Shown here piece by piece: positions 7,405 through 14,989 of a stretch of DNA of 19,682 nt. A model generated the notes under the pieces. The model did not search any database and was not told the origin of the DNA. It was given only the letters and a program-made list of their open reading frames with translations. The stretch's first letter is position 1; every line of letters starts with the position of its first letter. Source of the stretch: Porphyromonadaceae bacterium (lineage in GTDB: Bacteria; Bacteroidota; Bacteroidia; Bacteroidales; Paludibacteraceae); contig CAJPNS010000024.1 in NCBI GenBank assembly GCA_905372135.1, forward strand, positions 1 to 19,682, read 5' to 3'. The position numbers and the translations under genes are program-made.

Positions 7405-7448
7405 AAGAGTTACGACAATACTCCCTTACGGCAGATACCGTAACTCTT
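7405..7448 (-). terminator. stem-loop with competing inner hairpin between tuf and tRNA-Trp
   Basis: On the minus strand AAGAGTTACG (7448-7439) pairs perfectly with CGTAACTCTT (7414-7405) across a 24-base loop, and the right arm runs into three more T residues, as in an intrinsic terminator. Within it, TTACGG (7443-7438), loop TATCTG, and CCGTAA (7431-7426) form a smaller perfect hairpin that uses five bases of the same left arm, so the two structures exclude each other. It lies 20 bases after the tuf stop and 10 before tRNA-Trp. It could be a partial terminator that tunes secE-nusG relative to tuf, or a processing or 3'-end protection structure. Confidence 0.6.
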
Positions 7449-7468
7449 AATCTTATTATCCCCGATTA

Positions 7469-8656
7469 TTAGTCGAGAAGCTTGGTTATCTGTCCCGAAC
7501 CTACGGTACGTCCACCTTCGCGGATAGCGAAACGAAGACCTTCGGAGCAAGCGACAGGATATATCAATTTTACTTCTATTTCCAAGTTGTCGCCGGGCAT
7601 TACCATTTCTGTACCTTCGGGCAGAGTGATTTCTCCTGTAACGTCCAAAGTACGGATATAGAACTGAGGACGATACTTGTTGTGGAACGGAGTATGACGT
7701 CCACCTTCTTCTTTCTTCAAGATATACACAGATGCCTTGAACGAAGTGTGAGGTGTAACCTTACCCGGGTGTGTGATAACCATACCGCGTTTGATTTCAT
7801 CTTTGTCGATACCACGCAGGAGGAGACCAACGTTGTCACCGGCTTGACCTTCGTCAAGAATCTTACGGAACATTTCCACACCTGTAACAACAGATTTCTT
7901 ACCTTCTGCACCCAAACCGATGATTTGGACTTCTTCACCTACTTTGATAACACCTGTTTCGATACGACCGGTAGCCACTGTACCACGACCTGTGATAGAG
8001 AATACGTCTTCGACGGGCATCAAGAAAGGTTTATCCACAGCACGCGGAGGTAATTCTATCCACGAGTCTACGGCATCCATAAGCTCCATTACTTTTTCTT
8101 CCCATTCGGGTACACCGTTCAATGCTCCGAGAGCCGAACCGCGGATGATAGGAGTGTTGTCGCCGTCGAATTCGTAGAACGAAAGCAATTCACGCATTTC
8201 CATCTCTACCAAGTCGAGCATTTCGGGGTCGTCTACCATATCGCATTTGTTCATAAATACAACAAGGCGAGGTACGTTTACCTGACGAGCCAACAAGATG
8301 TGTTCGCGAGTCTGAGGCATAGGACCGTCTGTGGCGGCTACTACGATGATAGCACCGTCCATCTGAGCGGCACCTGTTACCATATTCTTAACGTAGTCGG
8401 CGTGTCCCGGACAGTCTACGTGTGCGTAGTGACGGTTAGCTGTCTGATACTCAACGTGCGAGGTATTAATAGTTATACCACGTTCTTTTTCTTCGGGAGC
8501 GTTGTCGATAGAATCGAACGAACGGAGCTCGGAAAGTCCTTTTTTTGCCAATACCGTAGTGATAGCGGCAGTCAATGTAGTCTTACCGTGGTCAACGTGT
8601 CCGATTGTTCCCACGTTTACGTGCGGTTTCGACCTGTCAAATTTTTCTTTAGCCAT
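7469..8656 (-). CDS. tuf: elongation factor Tu
   Basis: 395 residues, normal length. EF-Tu delivers aminoacyl-tRNA to the ribosomal A site as a GTP complex. All GTPase motifs are visible: G1 GHVDHGKT (19-26), G2 in RGITINTSHVEY, G3 DCPGH, G4 NKCD and G5 SALGALNG. Domains 2 and 3 follow (FSITGRGTVATGRIETGVIK, and KASVYILKKEEGGRHTPFHN), ending in GGRTVGSGQITKLLD. The start is the ATG of MAKEKFDRSKPHVNVGTIG, standard for this phylum. It lies 74 bp after tRNA-Thr and 74 bp before tRNA-Trp on the same strand, so it is expressed from the strong promoter upstream of tRNA-Thr. A stem-loop follows the stop and may reduce read-through. No second tuf copy is in the window. Confidence 0.99.
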   Translation of the reverse strand: MAKEKFDRSKPHVNVGTIGHVDHGKTTLTAAITTVLAKKGLSELRSFDSIDNAPEEKERGITINTSHVEYQTANRHYAHVDCPGHADYVKNMVTGAAQMDGAIIVVAATDGPMPQTREHILLARQVNVPRLVVFMNKCDMVDDPEMLDLVEMEMRELLSFYEFDGDNTPIIRGSALGALNGVPEWEEKVMELMDAVDSWIELPPRAVDKPFLMPVEDVFSITGRGTVATGRIETGVIKVGEEVQIIGLGAEGKKSVVTGVEMFRKILDEGQAGDNVGLLLRGIDKDEIKRGMVITHPGKVTPHTSFKASVYILKKEEGGRHTPFHNKYRPQFYIRTLDVTGEITLPEGTEMVMPGDNLEIEVKLIYPVACSEGLRFAIREGGRTVGSGQITKLLD

Positions 8657-8730
8657 AGCTTAATTTGTTGTTTTATTATAATTATAATTATGATTTATTT
8701 TTTATTATCAATCAATAATCTGATAATTAG

Positions 8731-8802
<72 letters not shown>

Positions 8803-8863
8803 ATTAAATACTTAACTTTCGGTTATATTTAGATATGAACCAACCTAATCCTATTCTAAACTG

Positions 8864-8894
8864 CAAAAGTAGTGTTTTTTTTTGATTCAACAAA
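8864..8894 (-). promoter_or_regulatory. strong Bacteroidetes promoter of the tRNA-Thr-tuf-tRNA-Trp-secE-nusG unit
   Basis: Read on the minus strand, TTTG (8894-8891), a 19-bp spacer containing a nine-A run, then TACTTTTG (8871-8864) match the Bacteroidetes sigma-ABfr consensus TTTG-N19-TAnnTTTG exactly. The -7 box ends about 60 bp before tRNA-Thr. This is the best promoter match in the window and fits the heavily expressed EF-Tu operon. Confidence 0.82.
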
Positions 8895-8990
8895 ATTTTA
8901 TTTTTATTCTCCTCCAACGATACTCTTTTATTTTCTCACAATCAACCATATACCAAAAGCAAAAATTATTATGTAAAAAAACAAGTACGC

Positions 8991-10073
8991 TTACAGCTCA
9001 TTTTCTTTGAGCCTTTCGGCGTTTTCGGCAATAGTGAGTTGATCGATACACTCTTGTATATCTCCGCCCATAAAAGAAGGTAAATTATATATAGTATAAT
9101 TAATTCTATGGTCGGTAATACGTCCTTGCGGGTAGTTGTAGGTACGTATTTTGGCACTTCTATCGCCGGTGGAAACCATCGTTTTACGCTTTGAGGCGAT
9201 GCTATCGATATATTTTTGGTATTCCATATTGTATATTCTGGTGCGAAGCTCGACAAGTGCTTTGGCTTTATTCTTGAGTTGCGACTTTTCGTCTTGGCAC
9301 TGTACGGTGATACCTGTGGGTATGTGTACAAGCCTAATGGCTGAATAAGTGGTATTTACCGACTGTCCGCCGTGTCCTGAGGCACAGAAGATATCTGTCC
9401 TTATATCGCTCTCTTTGAGTTCGATATCGAATTCTTCGGCTTCGGGCAATACGGCTACCGTTGCTGCAGAGGTGTGTACCCTACCCTGACTTTCGGTAGC
9501 AGGCACACGTTGTACTCGATGAACTCCGCTTTCGTATTTTAGCACTCCATAAACATTTGTACCTGAAACTGTAAATATTATCTCTTTGTAACCGCCCATA
9601 GTACCTTCGGTAAACGATGTAACCTCAGTCTTCCAGCCTTTGCTCTCGCAAAATTTGGCGTACATTTTAAATAAATCGCCCGCAAAAATAGCCGCCTCGT
9701 CGCCACCGGTACCACCACGAATCTCGACGATAGCATTCTTACCGTCTTGCGGGTCGGCAGGGACTAGCAAAAGTTTTATCTCTTCTTCGAGCGGCTCCAA
9801 CTTTTTCGATATCGAATCGACCTCTTGCCGTGCAAGTTCGCGAAGCTCTTCGTCGCGTTCTGTAGCAAGTATCGTATTAGCTTCCTGTAAGTTATGCAGC
9901 ATCGACGAATACTCGTTGCGTTTGGCGATTATCTTTTCGAGGTCTGAATACTCTTTATTGAGTTTGATAAAACGTTTTGTATCTGCTATTACCGATGGGT
10001 CGGTGATTAAGGTCGATATTTCTTCGAATTTCGAAGACAAGCCGTCGAGTTTTTCCAACAATTTGTTTTCCAC
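8991..10073 (-). CDS. prfA: peptide chain release factor 1
   Basis: 360 residues, the usual RF1 length. RF1 recognises UAA and UAG in the ribosomal A site and triggers peptide release. The helical N-terminal domain (1-100) is followed by IVEIRGGTGGDEAAIFAGDL. The stop-codon-reading tripeptide PAT sits at 191-193 in RVPATESQGRVHTSA, which identifies RF1 rather than RF2 (SPF). The catalytic GGQ is at 235-237 in ASGHGGQSVN; its Gln is methylated by PrmC in other bacteria. It is transcribed away from the M48 protease gene across a 120-bp shared upstream region with a palindrome. No prmC is adjacent. No clear terminator follows the stop. Confidence 0.98.
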   Translation of the reverse strand: MENKLLEKLDGLSSKFEEISTLITDPSVIADTKRFIKLNKEYSDLEKIIAKRNEYSSMLHNLQEANTILATERDEELRELARQEVDSISKKLEPLEEEIKLLLVPADPQDGKNAIVEIRGGTGGDEAAIFAGDLFKMYAKFCESKGWKTEVTSFTEGTMGGYKEIIFTVSGTNVYGVLKYESGVHRVQRVPATESQGRVHTSAATVAVLPEAEEFDIELKESDIRTDIFCASGHGGQSVNTTYSAIRLVHIPTGITVQCQDEKSQLKNKAKALVELRTRIYNMEYQKYIDSIASKRKTMVSTGDRSAKIRTYNYPQGRITDHRINYTIYNLPSFMGGDIQECIDQLTIAENAERLKENEL

Positions 10074-10111
10074 TAAGTAATATTGATTTTTGTCTGATTT
10101 TTTTCGAACTG

Positions 10112-10119
10112 CAAAATTA
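10112..10119 (-). promoter_or_regulatory. prfA -7 promoter box
   Basis: On the minus strand TAATTTTG matches TAnnTTTG exactly and is 38 bases before the prfA start. No TTTG occurs 19 bp upstream; that position falls inside the palindrome at 10126-10147. Confidence 0.5.
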
Positions 10120-10125
10120 TCACTT

Positions 10126-10147
10126 TTTCCGATACTATTATCGGAAA
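10126..10147. promoter_or_regulatory. 9-bp palindrome between divergent prfA and M48 promoters (candidate operator)
   Basis: TTTCCGATA (10126-10134), four bases CTAT, TATCGGAAA (10139-10147): a perfect 9-bp inverted repeat. It lies almost midway between the two opposed -7 boxes (10112-10119 on minus, 10153-10160 on plus) and covers the -33 position of both. This geometry suits a dimeric regulator acting on both genes. It could instead be a DNA cruciform or chance. No regulator gene is nearby. Confidence 0.5.
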
Positions 10148-10152
10148 TTTAG

Positions 10153-10160
10153 TACCTTTG
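10153..10160 (+). promoter_or_regulatory. M48-sppA -7 promoter box
   Basis: TACCTTTG matches the Bacteroidetes TAnnTTTG box exactly, 33 bases before the M48 protease start. The -33 position (about 10130-10133) has no TTTG and is occupied by the palindrome, as for the opposed prfA promoter. Confidence 0.5.
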
Positions 10161-10193
10161 TTGCCGTTTTTATAACACATATAGCTATACAAG

Positions 10194-11438
10194 ATGTTGC
10201 CACAGACGTTGTTTATAATCATTTTTGTCGTTTTTACTGCCGATTTCATGTTCGAGCGCCTTATGTCGTGGCTCAATATAAAGGCGTCGCGGTCTCCGCT
10301 CCCGCCCGAAGTGAGCGATATATACGACAGCGAGAAATATATGCGGCAGCAGCAGTATTTTCGCACAAACTCACGATTTGGTATCGTTTCGGCAATATTT
10401 TCGTTTTCAGTAATGGCTTTTATGCTACTCTTCGACGGTTTCGCATACATAGATACTGTCGTTAATGGCTTTAAATTGCCCGATGTATGGGTATCCATAC
10501 TATTTTTCGGAGTATTGTATATAGCTAACGACCTGATTACATTGCCATTCGACATTTACGATACATTTGTAATAGAGCAGCGATTTGGGTTCAACAAGAC
10601 CACTCCCCTCACTTTCATATTAGACCGCATAAAGGGCTATCTTTTAACGGTTTTAATAGGATTTGGGCTACTATGGGCAATCATAACGATATACAACGCC
10701 ACGCCCCAATACTTTTGGATATTGGCTTGGGGTGTAGTATGTGTAATACAACTATTTATAAGTGTATTTTATTCGAACCTAATAGTACCGCTATTCAACA
10801 AACAGACACCTTTGGCAAGCGGTGAATTGAGAGACAAGATAGAAGACTTCGCACAAAAGGTAGATTTTCCTATAAAAAATATCTACACTATCGATGGCTC
10901 TCGGCGATCGACTAAGGCAAATGCATATTTCTCAGGCATGTTTGGCAAAAAACGAATTGTACTATACGACACTCTGATAGAGACACTTACCACAGACGAG
11001 ATAGTAGCAGTGTTAGCACACGAAATAGGACATTACAAACACAAACACACTCTTAAAAACGTGATAATCACACTTTCTTCGAACTTACTACTATTTTGGC
11101 TATTAGGAATAATCTTAGACAACGATACATTTGCAGAGGCTATCGGCGTACACACCGGAGCGTCGTTTCATATTAACATACTTGTATTTGCCATACTCTA
11201 CACTCCTATATCGTTGATTTTAGACATCTTGTCTAACGCCCTTTCTCGCAGATTCGAGTATCAGGCAGATGACTTTGCAAAGAAAAACGGATTAGCAGCT
11301 CAACTTATATCGGCACTCAAGAAACTATCTGCCAACTCTTTGAGCAATCTTACGCCTCATAATTTGGTAGTATTTGTCGGATATTCACACCCTACGCTAT
11401 ACCACAGAATATTGAACCTCACTAGACTAAGAAATTAA
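10194..11438 (+). CDS. M48 family membrane metalloprotease (Ste24/CAAX prenyl protease 1-like)
   Basis: 414 residues with several membrane helices: N terminus (3-22), about 63-84, 95-115, about 150-200 as a pair, and two after the active site (near 290-310 and 325-350). The zinc motif HEIGH is at 276-280 in VLAHEIGHYKHKH. The third ligand is the Glu of FEYQADDFA near residue 360, and YSHPTLYHRI near the C terminus is the family closing motif. Length and topology match Ste24/CAAX prenyl protease 1 rather than the shorter HtpX. Bacteria lack prenylated CAAX targets in most cases, so the likely job is cleaving membrane or exported proteins in the inner membrane. sppA follows 37 bp downstream in the same direction, pairing two membrane proteases in one unit. 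Confidence 0.93.
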   Translation: MLPQTLFIIIFVVFTADFMFERLMSWLNIKASRSPLPPEVSDIYDSEKYMRQQQYFRTNSRFGIVSAIFSFSVMAFMLLFDGFAYIDTVVNGFKLPDVWVSILFFGVLYIANDLITLPFDIYDTFVIEQRFGFNKTTPLTFILDRIKGYLLTVLIGFGLLWAIITIYNATPQYFWILAWGVVCVIQLFISVFYSNLIVPLFNKQTPLASGELRDKIEDFAQKVDFPIKNIYTIDGSRRSTKANAYFSGMFGKKRIVLYDTLIETLTTDEIVAVLAHEIGHYKHKHTLKNVIITLSSNLLLFWLLGIILDNDTFAEAIGVHTGASFHINILVFAILYTPISLILDILSNALSRRFEYQADDFAKKNGLAAQLISALKKLSANSLSNLTPHNLVVFVGYSHPTLYHRILNLTRLRN

Positions 11439-11475
11439 AAACAACAACAAATAAACTTATAAATCAAAATCAATT

Positions 11476-13218
11476 ATGAAAAGCTTTCTCAAATATCTAT
11501 TTGCCACCATATTAGGCCTTTTTATCTTCTCGGTAATATGGGTAGCACTATTTTTCGGCATCATCGGAGCTTCGATGTCGGGGGCGAAAGAGGTAAAAAT
11601 ATCGGACAATTCGGTCTTTGAACTGAAACTCGAAGGAAGACTCGTAGAACGCCATAAAAACGACGTAATCAGTTCGTTTGCCTCGGAAATAAACTCGTCG
11701 GTATCGGAAATAGCACTCGACGACATTATGGCAAGTATCGACAAGGCAACCGACAACGACAACATAAAAGGTATCTATCTGCATATCGGAAACTTCTCGG
11801 CTTCTATGGCATCTATCCAAGAAATTTACAACGGATTGGAACGGTTCAAAAAAACGGGTAGATTCATAGTAGCTTATGCCGACGCGTATGGCAATGGCAC
11901 ATACTATCTTTCGTCGATATCCGACAAAGTATATATGAACCCTTCGGGAATTCTTGCACTTACGGGGATAAACATTTCCACCGTGTTTTTCAAAGACTTA
12001 TTGTCTAAAATAGGTGTGGAAATGCAGATTTTCAAGGTCGGTACTTTCAAATCGGCAGTAGAGCCTTTCACTCAAACAAGTATGAGCGAAGAGAACCGAC
12101 TGCAACTCACGACATTTATCAACTCGATATGGACAGAGATAACTAAAACTATTGCACGCAACAGAGGTATTTCCGATACTGTGGTGAATATGTATGCCGA
12201 TTCGGGGCTATTTCTCGACGACGCACAAACAGCTGTACGACACAAACTTATAGATTCGTTAGTATATAGCAGTGATATGAAAGAGATAATAGAAAAACGT
12301 GTCGACAAAGACTATAATACCTTGACAATAAACGATATGAAGTTCGTAGCTCGAAATAAAGAATACTCTAAAAATCGTATTGCGATAGTATACGCCGTGG
12401 GCGAAATCGACGGAAGCAATAAAAATGACGGTATCGACTCCGAAGATATTTCCGAAGACCTGCTCGATATAGCCGACAACGACAAAATTAAGGCTGTAGT
12501 ACTTCGTATAAACTCACCTGGAGGCAGTGCCTATGGTTCGGAACAGATATGGAAGGCGGTAAGTGTCGTTAAATCGAAGAAACCCATAGTAGTATCTATG
12601 GGCGACTATGCTGCTTCGGGTGGTTACTATATCGCCTGCAATACCGACAGAATATTCGCTCAACCAACGACGCTTACGGGCTCTATCGGTATATTCGGAA
12701 TATTTCCGAATATAGGCGGGCTTACAGATAAGCTCGGTATAAAATTCGACAACGTAAAGACTAACAAATACAGCGACTTCGGAGCTACGTATCGCCCGAT
12801 GAATACGGAAGAACGGGTTATTTTGCAGCGATATATCAACAACGGATACGAACTTTTCACCAAACGCTGTGCCGAAGGACGCGATATGAATATCGATTCG
12901 CTCAAAGCGATAGCCGAAGGAAGAATATATTCAGGCACAGACGCTATGCGACTCGGACTTGTCGACGAAATGGGCGGGCTCGAAGAAGCAATTGCCTTCG
13001 CTGCTAAAAAAGCCAATATCAGCGACTATACACTCAAATATTATCCGTCGGTAAAAAGTCTGATTGAGCAGATTTCGGATATCTTTTCTACATCGGTCGA
13101 GGAACGCATCGTAAAATCGCAACTTGGCGAAAACTATCGACTGTTTCGTACAATACAAAGAGCACAAACTACGACAGGTATCAAAGCAATAATGCCTTAT
13201 AGTATCACTGTGAAATAA
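11476..13218 (+). CDS. sppA: signal peptide peptidase SppA, 67K (long) type
   Basis: 580 residues, the long tandem form. It has one N-terminal membrane helix (about 8-33) and two ClpP-like S49 domains in the periplasm. The Lys/Ser dyad is split between them as in E. coli: Lys192 in VGTFKSAVEPFT and Ser381 in GDYAASGGYYIA, within the second domain, which also has RINSPGGSAYGSE and TGSIGIFG. SppA degrades signal peptides left in the inner membrane after export. The ATG gives a standard short basic n-region (MKSFLKYLFATI). It lies 37 bp after the M48 protease with no promoter box between them, and its stop is 8 bp from the end of the convergent small gene. lpxK, which I recall following sppA in many Bacteroidales, is not here. 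Confidence 0.96.
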   Translation: MKSFLKYLFATILGLFIFSVIWVALFFGIIGASMSGAKEVKISDNSVFELKLEGRLVERHKNDVISSFASEINSSVSEIALDDIMASIDKATDNDNIKGIYLHIGNFSASMASIQEIYNGLERFKKTGRFIVAYADAYGNGTYYLSSISDKVYMNPSGILALTGINISTVFFKDLLSKIGVEMQIFKVGTFKSAVEPFTQTSMSEENRLQLTTFINSIWTEITKTIARNRGISDTVVNMYADSGLFLDDAQTAVRHKLIDSLVYSSDMKEIIEKRVDKDYNTLTINDMKFVARNKEYSKNRIAIVYAVGEIDGSNKNDGIDSEDISEDLLDIADNDKIKAVVLRINSPGGSAYGSEQIWKAVSVVKSKKPIVVSMGDYAASGGYYIACNTDRIFAQPTTLTGSIGIFGIFPNIGGLTDKLGIKFDNVKTNKYSDFGATYRPMNTEERVILQRYINNGYELFTKRCAEGRDMNIDSLKAIAEGRIYSGTDAMRLGLVDEMGGLEEAIAFAAKKANISDYTLKYYPSVKSLIEQISDIFSTSVEERIVKSQLGENYRLFRTIQRAQTTTGIKAIMPYSITVK

Positions 13219-13226
13219 GGTAGAAA

Positions 13227-13721
13227 TCAATACTTACGGTCGAATATCTCCGAATATATGAATGCTCGCTGCCAGTCGGTCGGTGTATCGAGCGATACGT
13301 CGATATGCCTGCTGTCGTCGATATTGGGAGTATCTGTTTTGTGCGTGTGAATACTCTTCGACACTGCCAAACCGTCGTGCATATCGGATATGGAGATACC
13401 CGATAAGAAAATTGGAGCCGTGCTATCATCGATATTCTTATCGCCTTCATACTGACGATTGGAATATCGGTCGAGACTATCTGCCGCCTCTTGTTTGTAG
13501 TCGTCGATAGATGATTCATCGTATCGGTCGCCGCCAAATGTCTGAGTGGTATTGTTTTCGTCGTCGGCATCGAATATACCTTTCCATGGTTCCAACGGTT
13601 TAGGTCTCGGCGACGATAAAGGTTTGGATTGCTGTCCTTTCTTTTTACTTTTCTGATATATACTTACAATAGCCGAAAGTATGGCTATAATCATAAAAAT
13701 ATACCCTTTGAAATCTTCCAT
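13227..13721 (-). CDS. uncharacterised membrane-anchored protein with conserved C-terminal motif
   Basis: 164 residues; function not recognised. An N-terminal membrane helix (residues 7-22, YIFMIIAILSAIVSIY) is followed by a basic stretch (QKSKKKGQQSKPLSSPRPKP), then a long, probably disordered Asp-, Ser- and Asn-rich middle (about 50-145). It closes with DWQRAFIYSEIFDRKY at 149-164. The order of charges suggests the bulk is cytoplasmic. Small Bacteroidales proteins of this build ending in a motif like AxIYSEIxxxKY are familiar to me as a hypothetical family, from memory. The conserved tail after a disordered linker suggests a docking peptide tethered to the membrane. It is 16 bp after the BIG2 lipoprotein gene and is probably the last gene of the pgi-mltF unit. 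Confidence 0.7.
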   Translation of the reverse strand: MEDFKGYIFMIIAILSAIVSIYQKSKKKGQQSKPLSSPRPKPLEPWKGIFDADDENNTTQTFGGDRYDESSIDDYKQEAADSLDRYSNRQYEGDKNIDDSTAPIFLSGISISDMHDGLAVSKSIHTHKTDTPNIDDSRHIDVSLDTPTDWQRAFIYSEIFDRKY

Positions 13722-13737
13722 ATCGATATTTTATTAA

Positions 13738-14934
13738 CTACTCTGTGTTTACAATTATTTTCCGACTCTCTGTTACGAGAAATACTCGTATTATTATGCT
13801 ATTTGCGCTTTTACGAAAAACACGTACTCTGCCGTATAGAACTTTATCGAGTATTCCATTGCGTTTTATGATGGTACCTCCGCCGGTAACCATATCTGAT
13901 GGTACAAGCGAAAACTCCCTAATACTGCTTCCGACACTATATTCTCCTGCTACAATAGACTTGGCTATCAATGGAGTAGCCATCTCTATTTGCAACAAAT
14001 CTCCGACATTATTGCCATATTTCACTCTGAATATACGGCAGCCGACATTGTATAAATCGTCCATGTCGTCGATTGCCGATGTACGACGGTCGAAGACAAC
14101 GGTATCGGCAGTGGTATTGCTTCTATCGTATAGCGGTATCTTACCGCTATACGACAGCTCGATAACTTCATCTTTATCGCCTCGGAATACTCCTTCGACC
14201 ACATATTGCGACATACGTTTGGATATATTGAATACCCCCTCTTTGATAAGTACGACGCTATTGCCACCGACAGATAGATTGCCGAAATAAGAGCCTAAAA
14301 CATATCGGCGGTCGTTGTGTTCCCGCAAATAGCCCGATAGAAAGGCATACTGCATCGGAGTATTGCTTTGGCGGAAAGTACCGAGTGCTATACTATCGGT
14401 ACTCTTGGGAGCAAAGAGCTGCATATTGATATAAGTACCGGCTCCAGTAATATCGCCGTTAGGTTCAATCTGACATCCGTCGGACAGGAAGCGTACGACA
14501 ACGGTGTTGTAACTATTGTCGTACGAATCGCCATAGAAATAGGCGAGTGCCTTAGACGAATCGAACGCAATATTTATCGGCAGTACTGCGATCTCGATAG
14601 AGGCTCGAAGTTTGCCACAACGTGCAGTAACGATACAGCTACCTGTGTATACTGCCGTTATATGCCCCATTTTATCGACAACCGCTACCGAATTGTCAGA
14701 CGACTTCCAAGTGATTTTATCATAGTCTGTCTCCGAAAACGGCTCCATGAAAAGCTCGGCAGTATACTGCTCATCGACAGATAGTTGCACCTTATCTTTT
14801 TTGAAATATATGTTCTTTATCTTGTTTTGCTCGCACGAGTGCAGACAGACAACAATACACATTACACATATTACGGCAACAATATTACCGCAAATATTTT
14901 TCGAATACCTATTCGTAAAACAGTTATATCTCAT
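13738..14934 (-). CDS. putative lipoprotein with N-terminal Ig-like (BIG2) domain
   Basis: 398 residues. A long n-region (17 residues) and hydrophobic stretch (18-31) lead to a lipobox-like LHSC with Cys34 as the probable lipidated residue; His at -2 is not standard, so lipidation is likely but not certain. Residues 38-118 resemble a bacterial Ig-like group 2 domain: IYFKKDKVQLSVDEQYTAEL, then ITWKSSDNSVAVVDKMGHIT and the closing TARCGKLRASIEIAVLPI. The remaining 280 residues are rich in alternating hydrophobic and polar strands and match no family I know. Expected location is the periplasm or outer membrane. It lies 55 bp after the MltF-like gene and 16 bp before the small membrane-anchored protein, so it is probably part of the same operon. 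No SusC/D pair or sugar enzyme is nearby, so a glycan-uptake role is unsupported. Confidence 0.75.
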   Translation of the reverse strand: MRYNCFTNRYSKNICGNIVAVICVMCIVVCLHSCEQNKIKNIYFKKDKVQLSVDEQYTAELFMEPFSETDYDKITWKSSDNSVAVVDKMGHITAVYTGSCIVTARCGKLRASIEIAVLPINIAFDSSKALAYFYGDSYDNSYNTVVVRFLSDGCQIEPNGDITGAGTYINMQLFAPKSTDSIALGTFRQSNTPMQYAFLSGYLREHNDRRYVLGSYFGNLSVGGNSVVLIKEGVFNISKRMSQYVVEGVFRGDKDEVIELSYSGKIPLYDRSNTTADTVVFDRRTSAIDDMDDLYNVGCRIFRVKYGNNVGDLLQIEMATPLIAKSIVAGEYSVGSSIREFSLVPSDMVTGGGTIIKRNGILDKVLYGRVRVFRKSANSIIIRVFLVTESRKIIVNTE

Positions 14935-14989
14935 ATCAATACCTTGTTTGGGGCAATATTAATCGTTTTTTTCGTACGGCACGAATATT

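Noticed and set aside
8895..8990. Terminator after prfA
   Set aside because: There are T runs after the stop but no stem longer than about 3-4 bp beside them.
10073..10555. 160-codon minus-strand frame over the M48 N-terminus and the prfA/M48 spacer
   Set aside because: It would overlap the M48 coding sequence and both divergent promoters, and its product is low-complexity with no domain.
14971..14985. Hairpin TTCGT/ACGAA between the MltF-like and BIG2 genes as a terminator
   Set aside because: Only 5 bp of stem, and on the transcribed strand it is followed by A rather than U residues.
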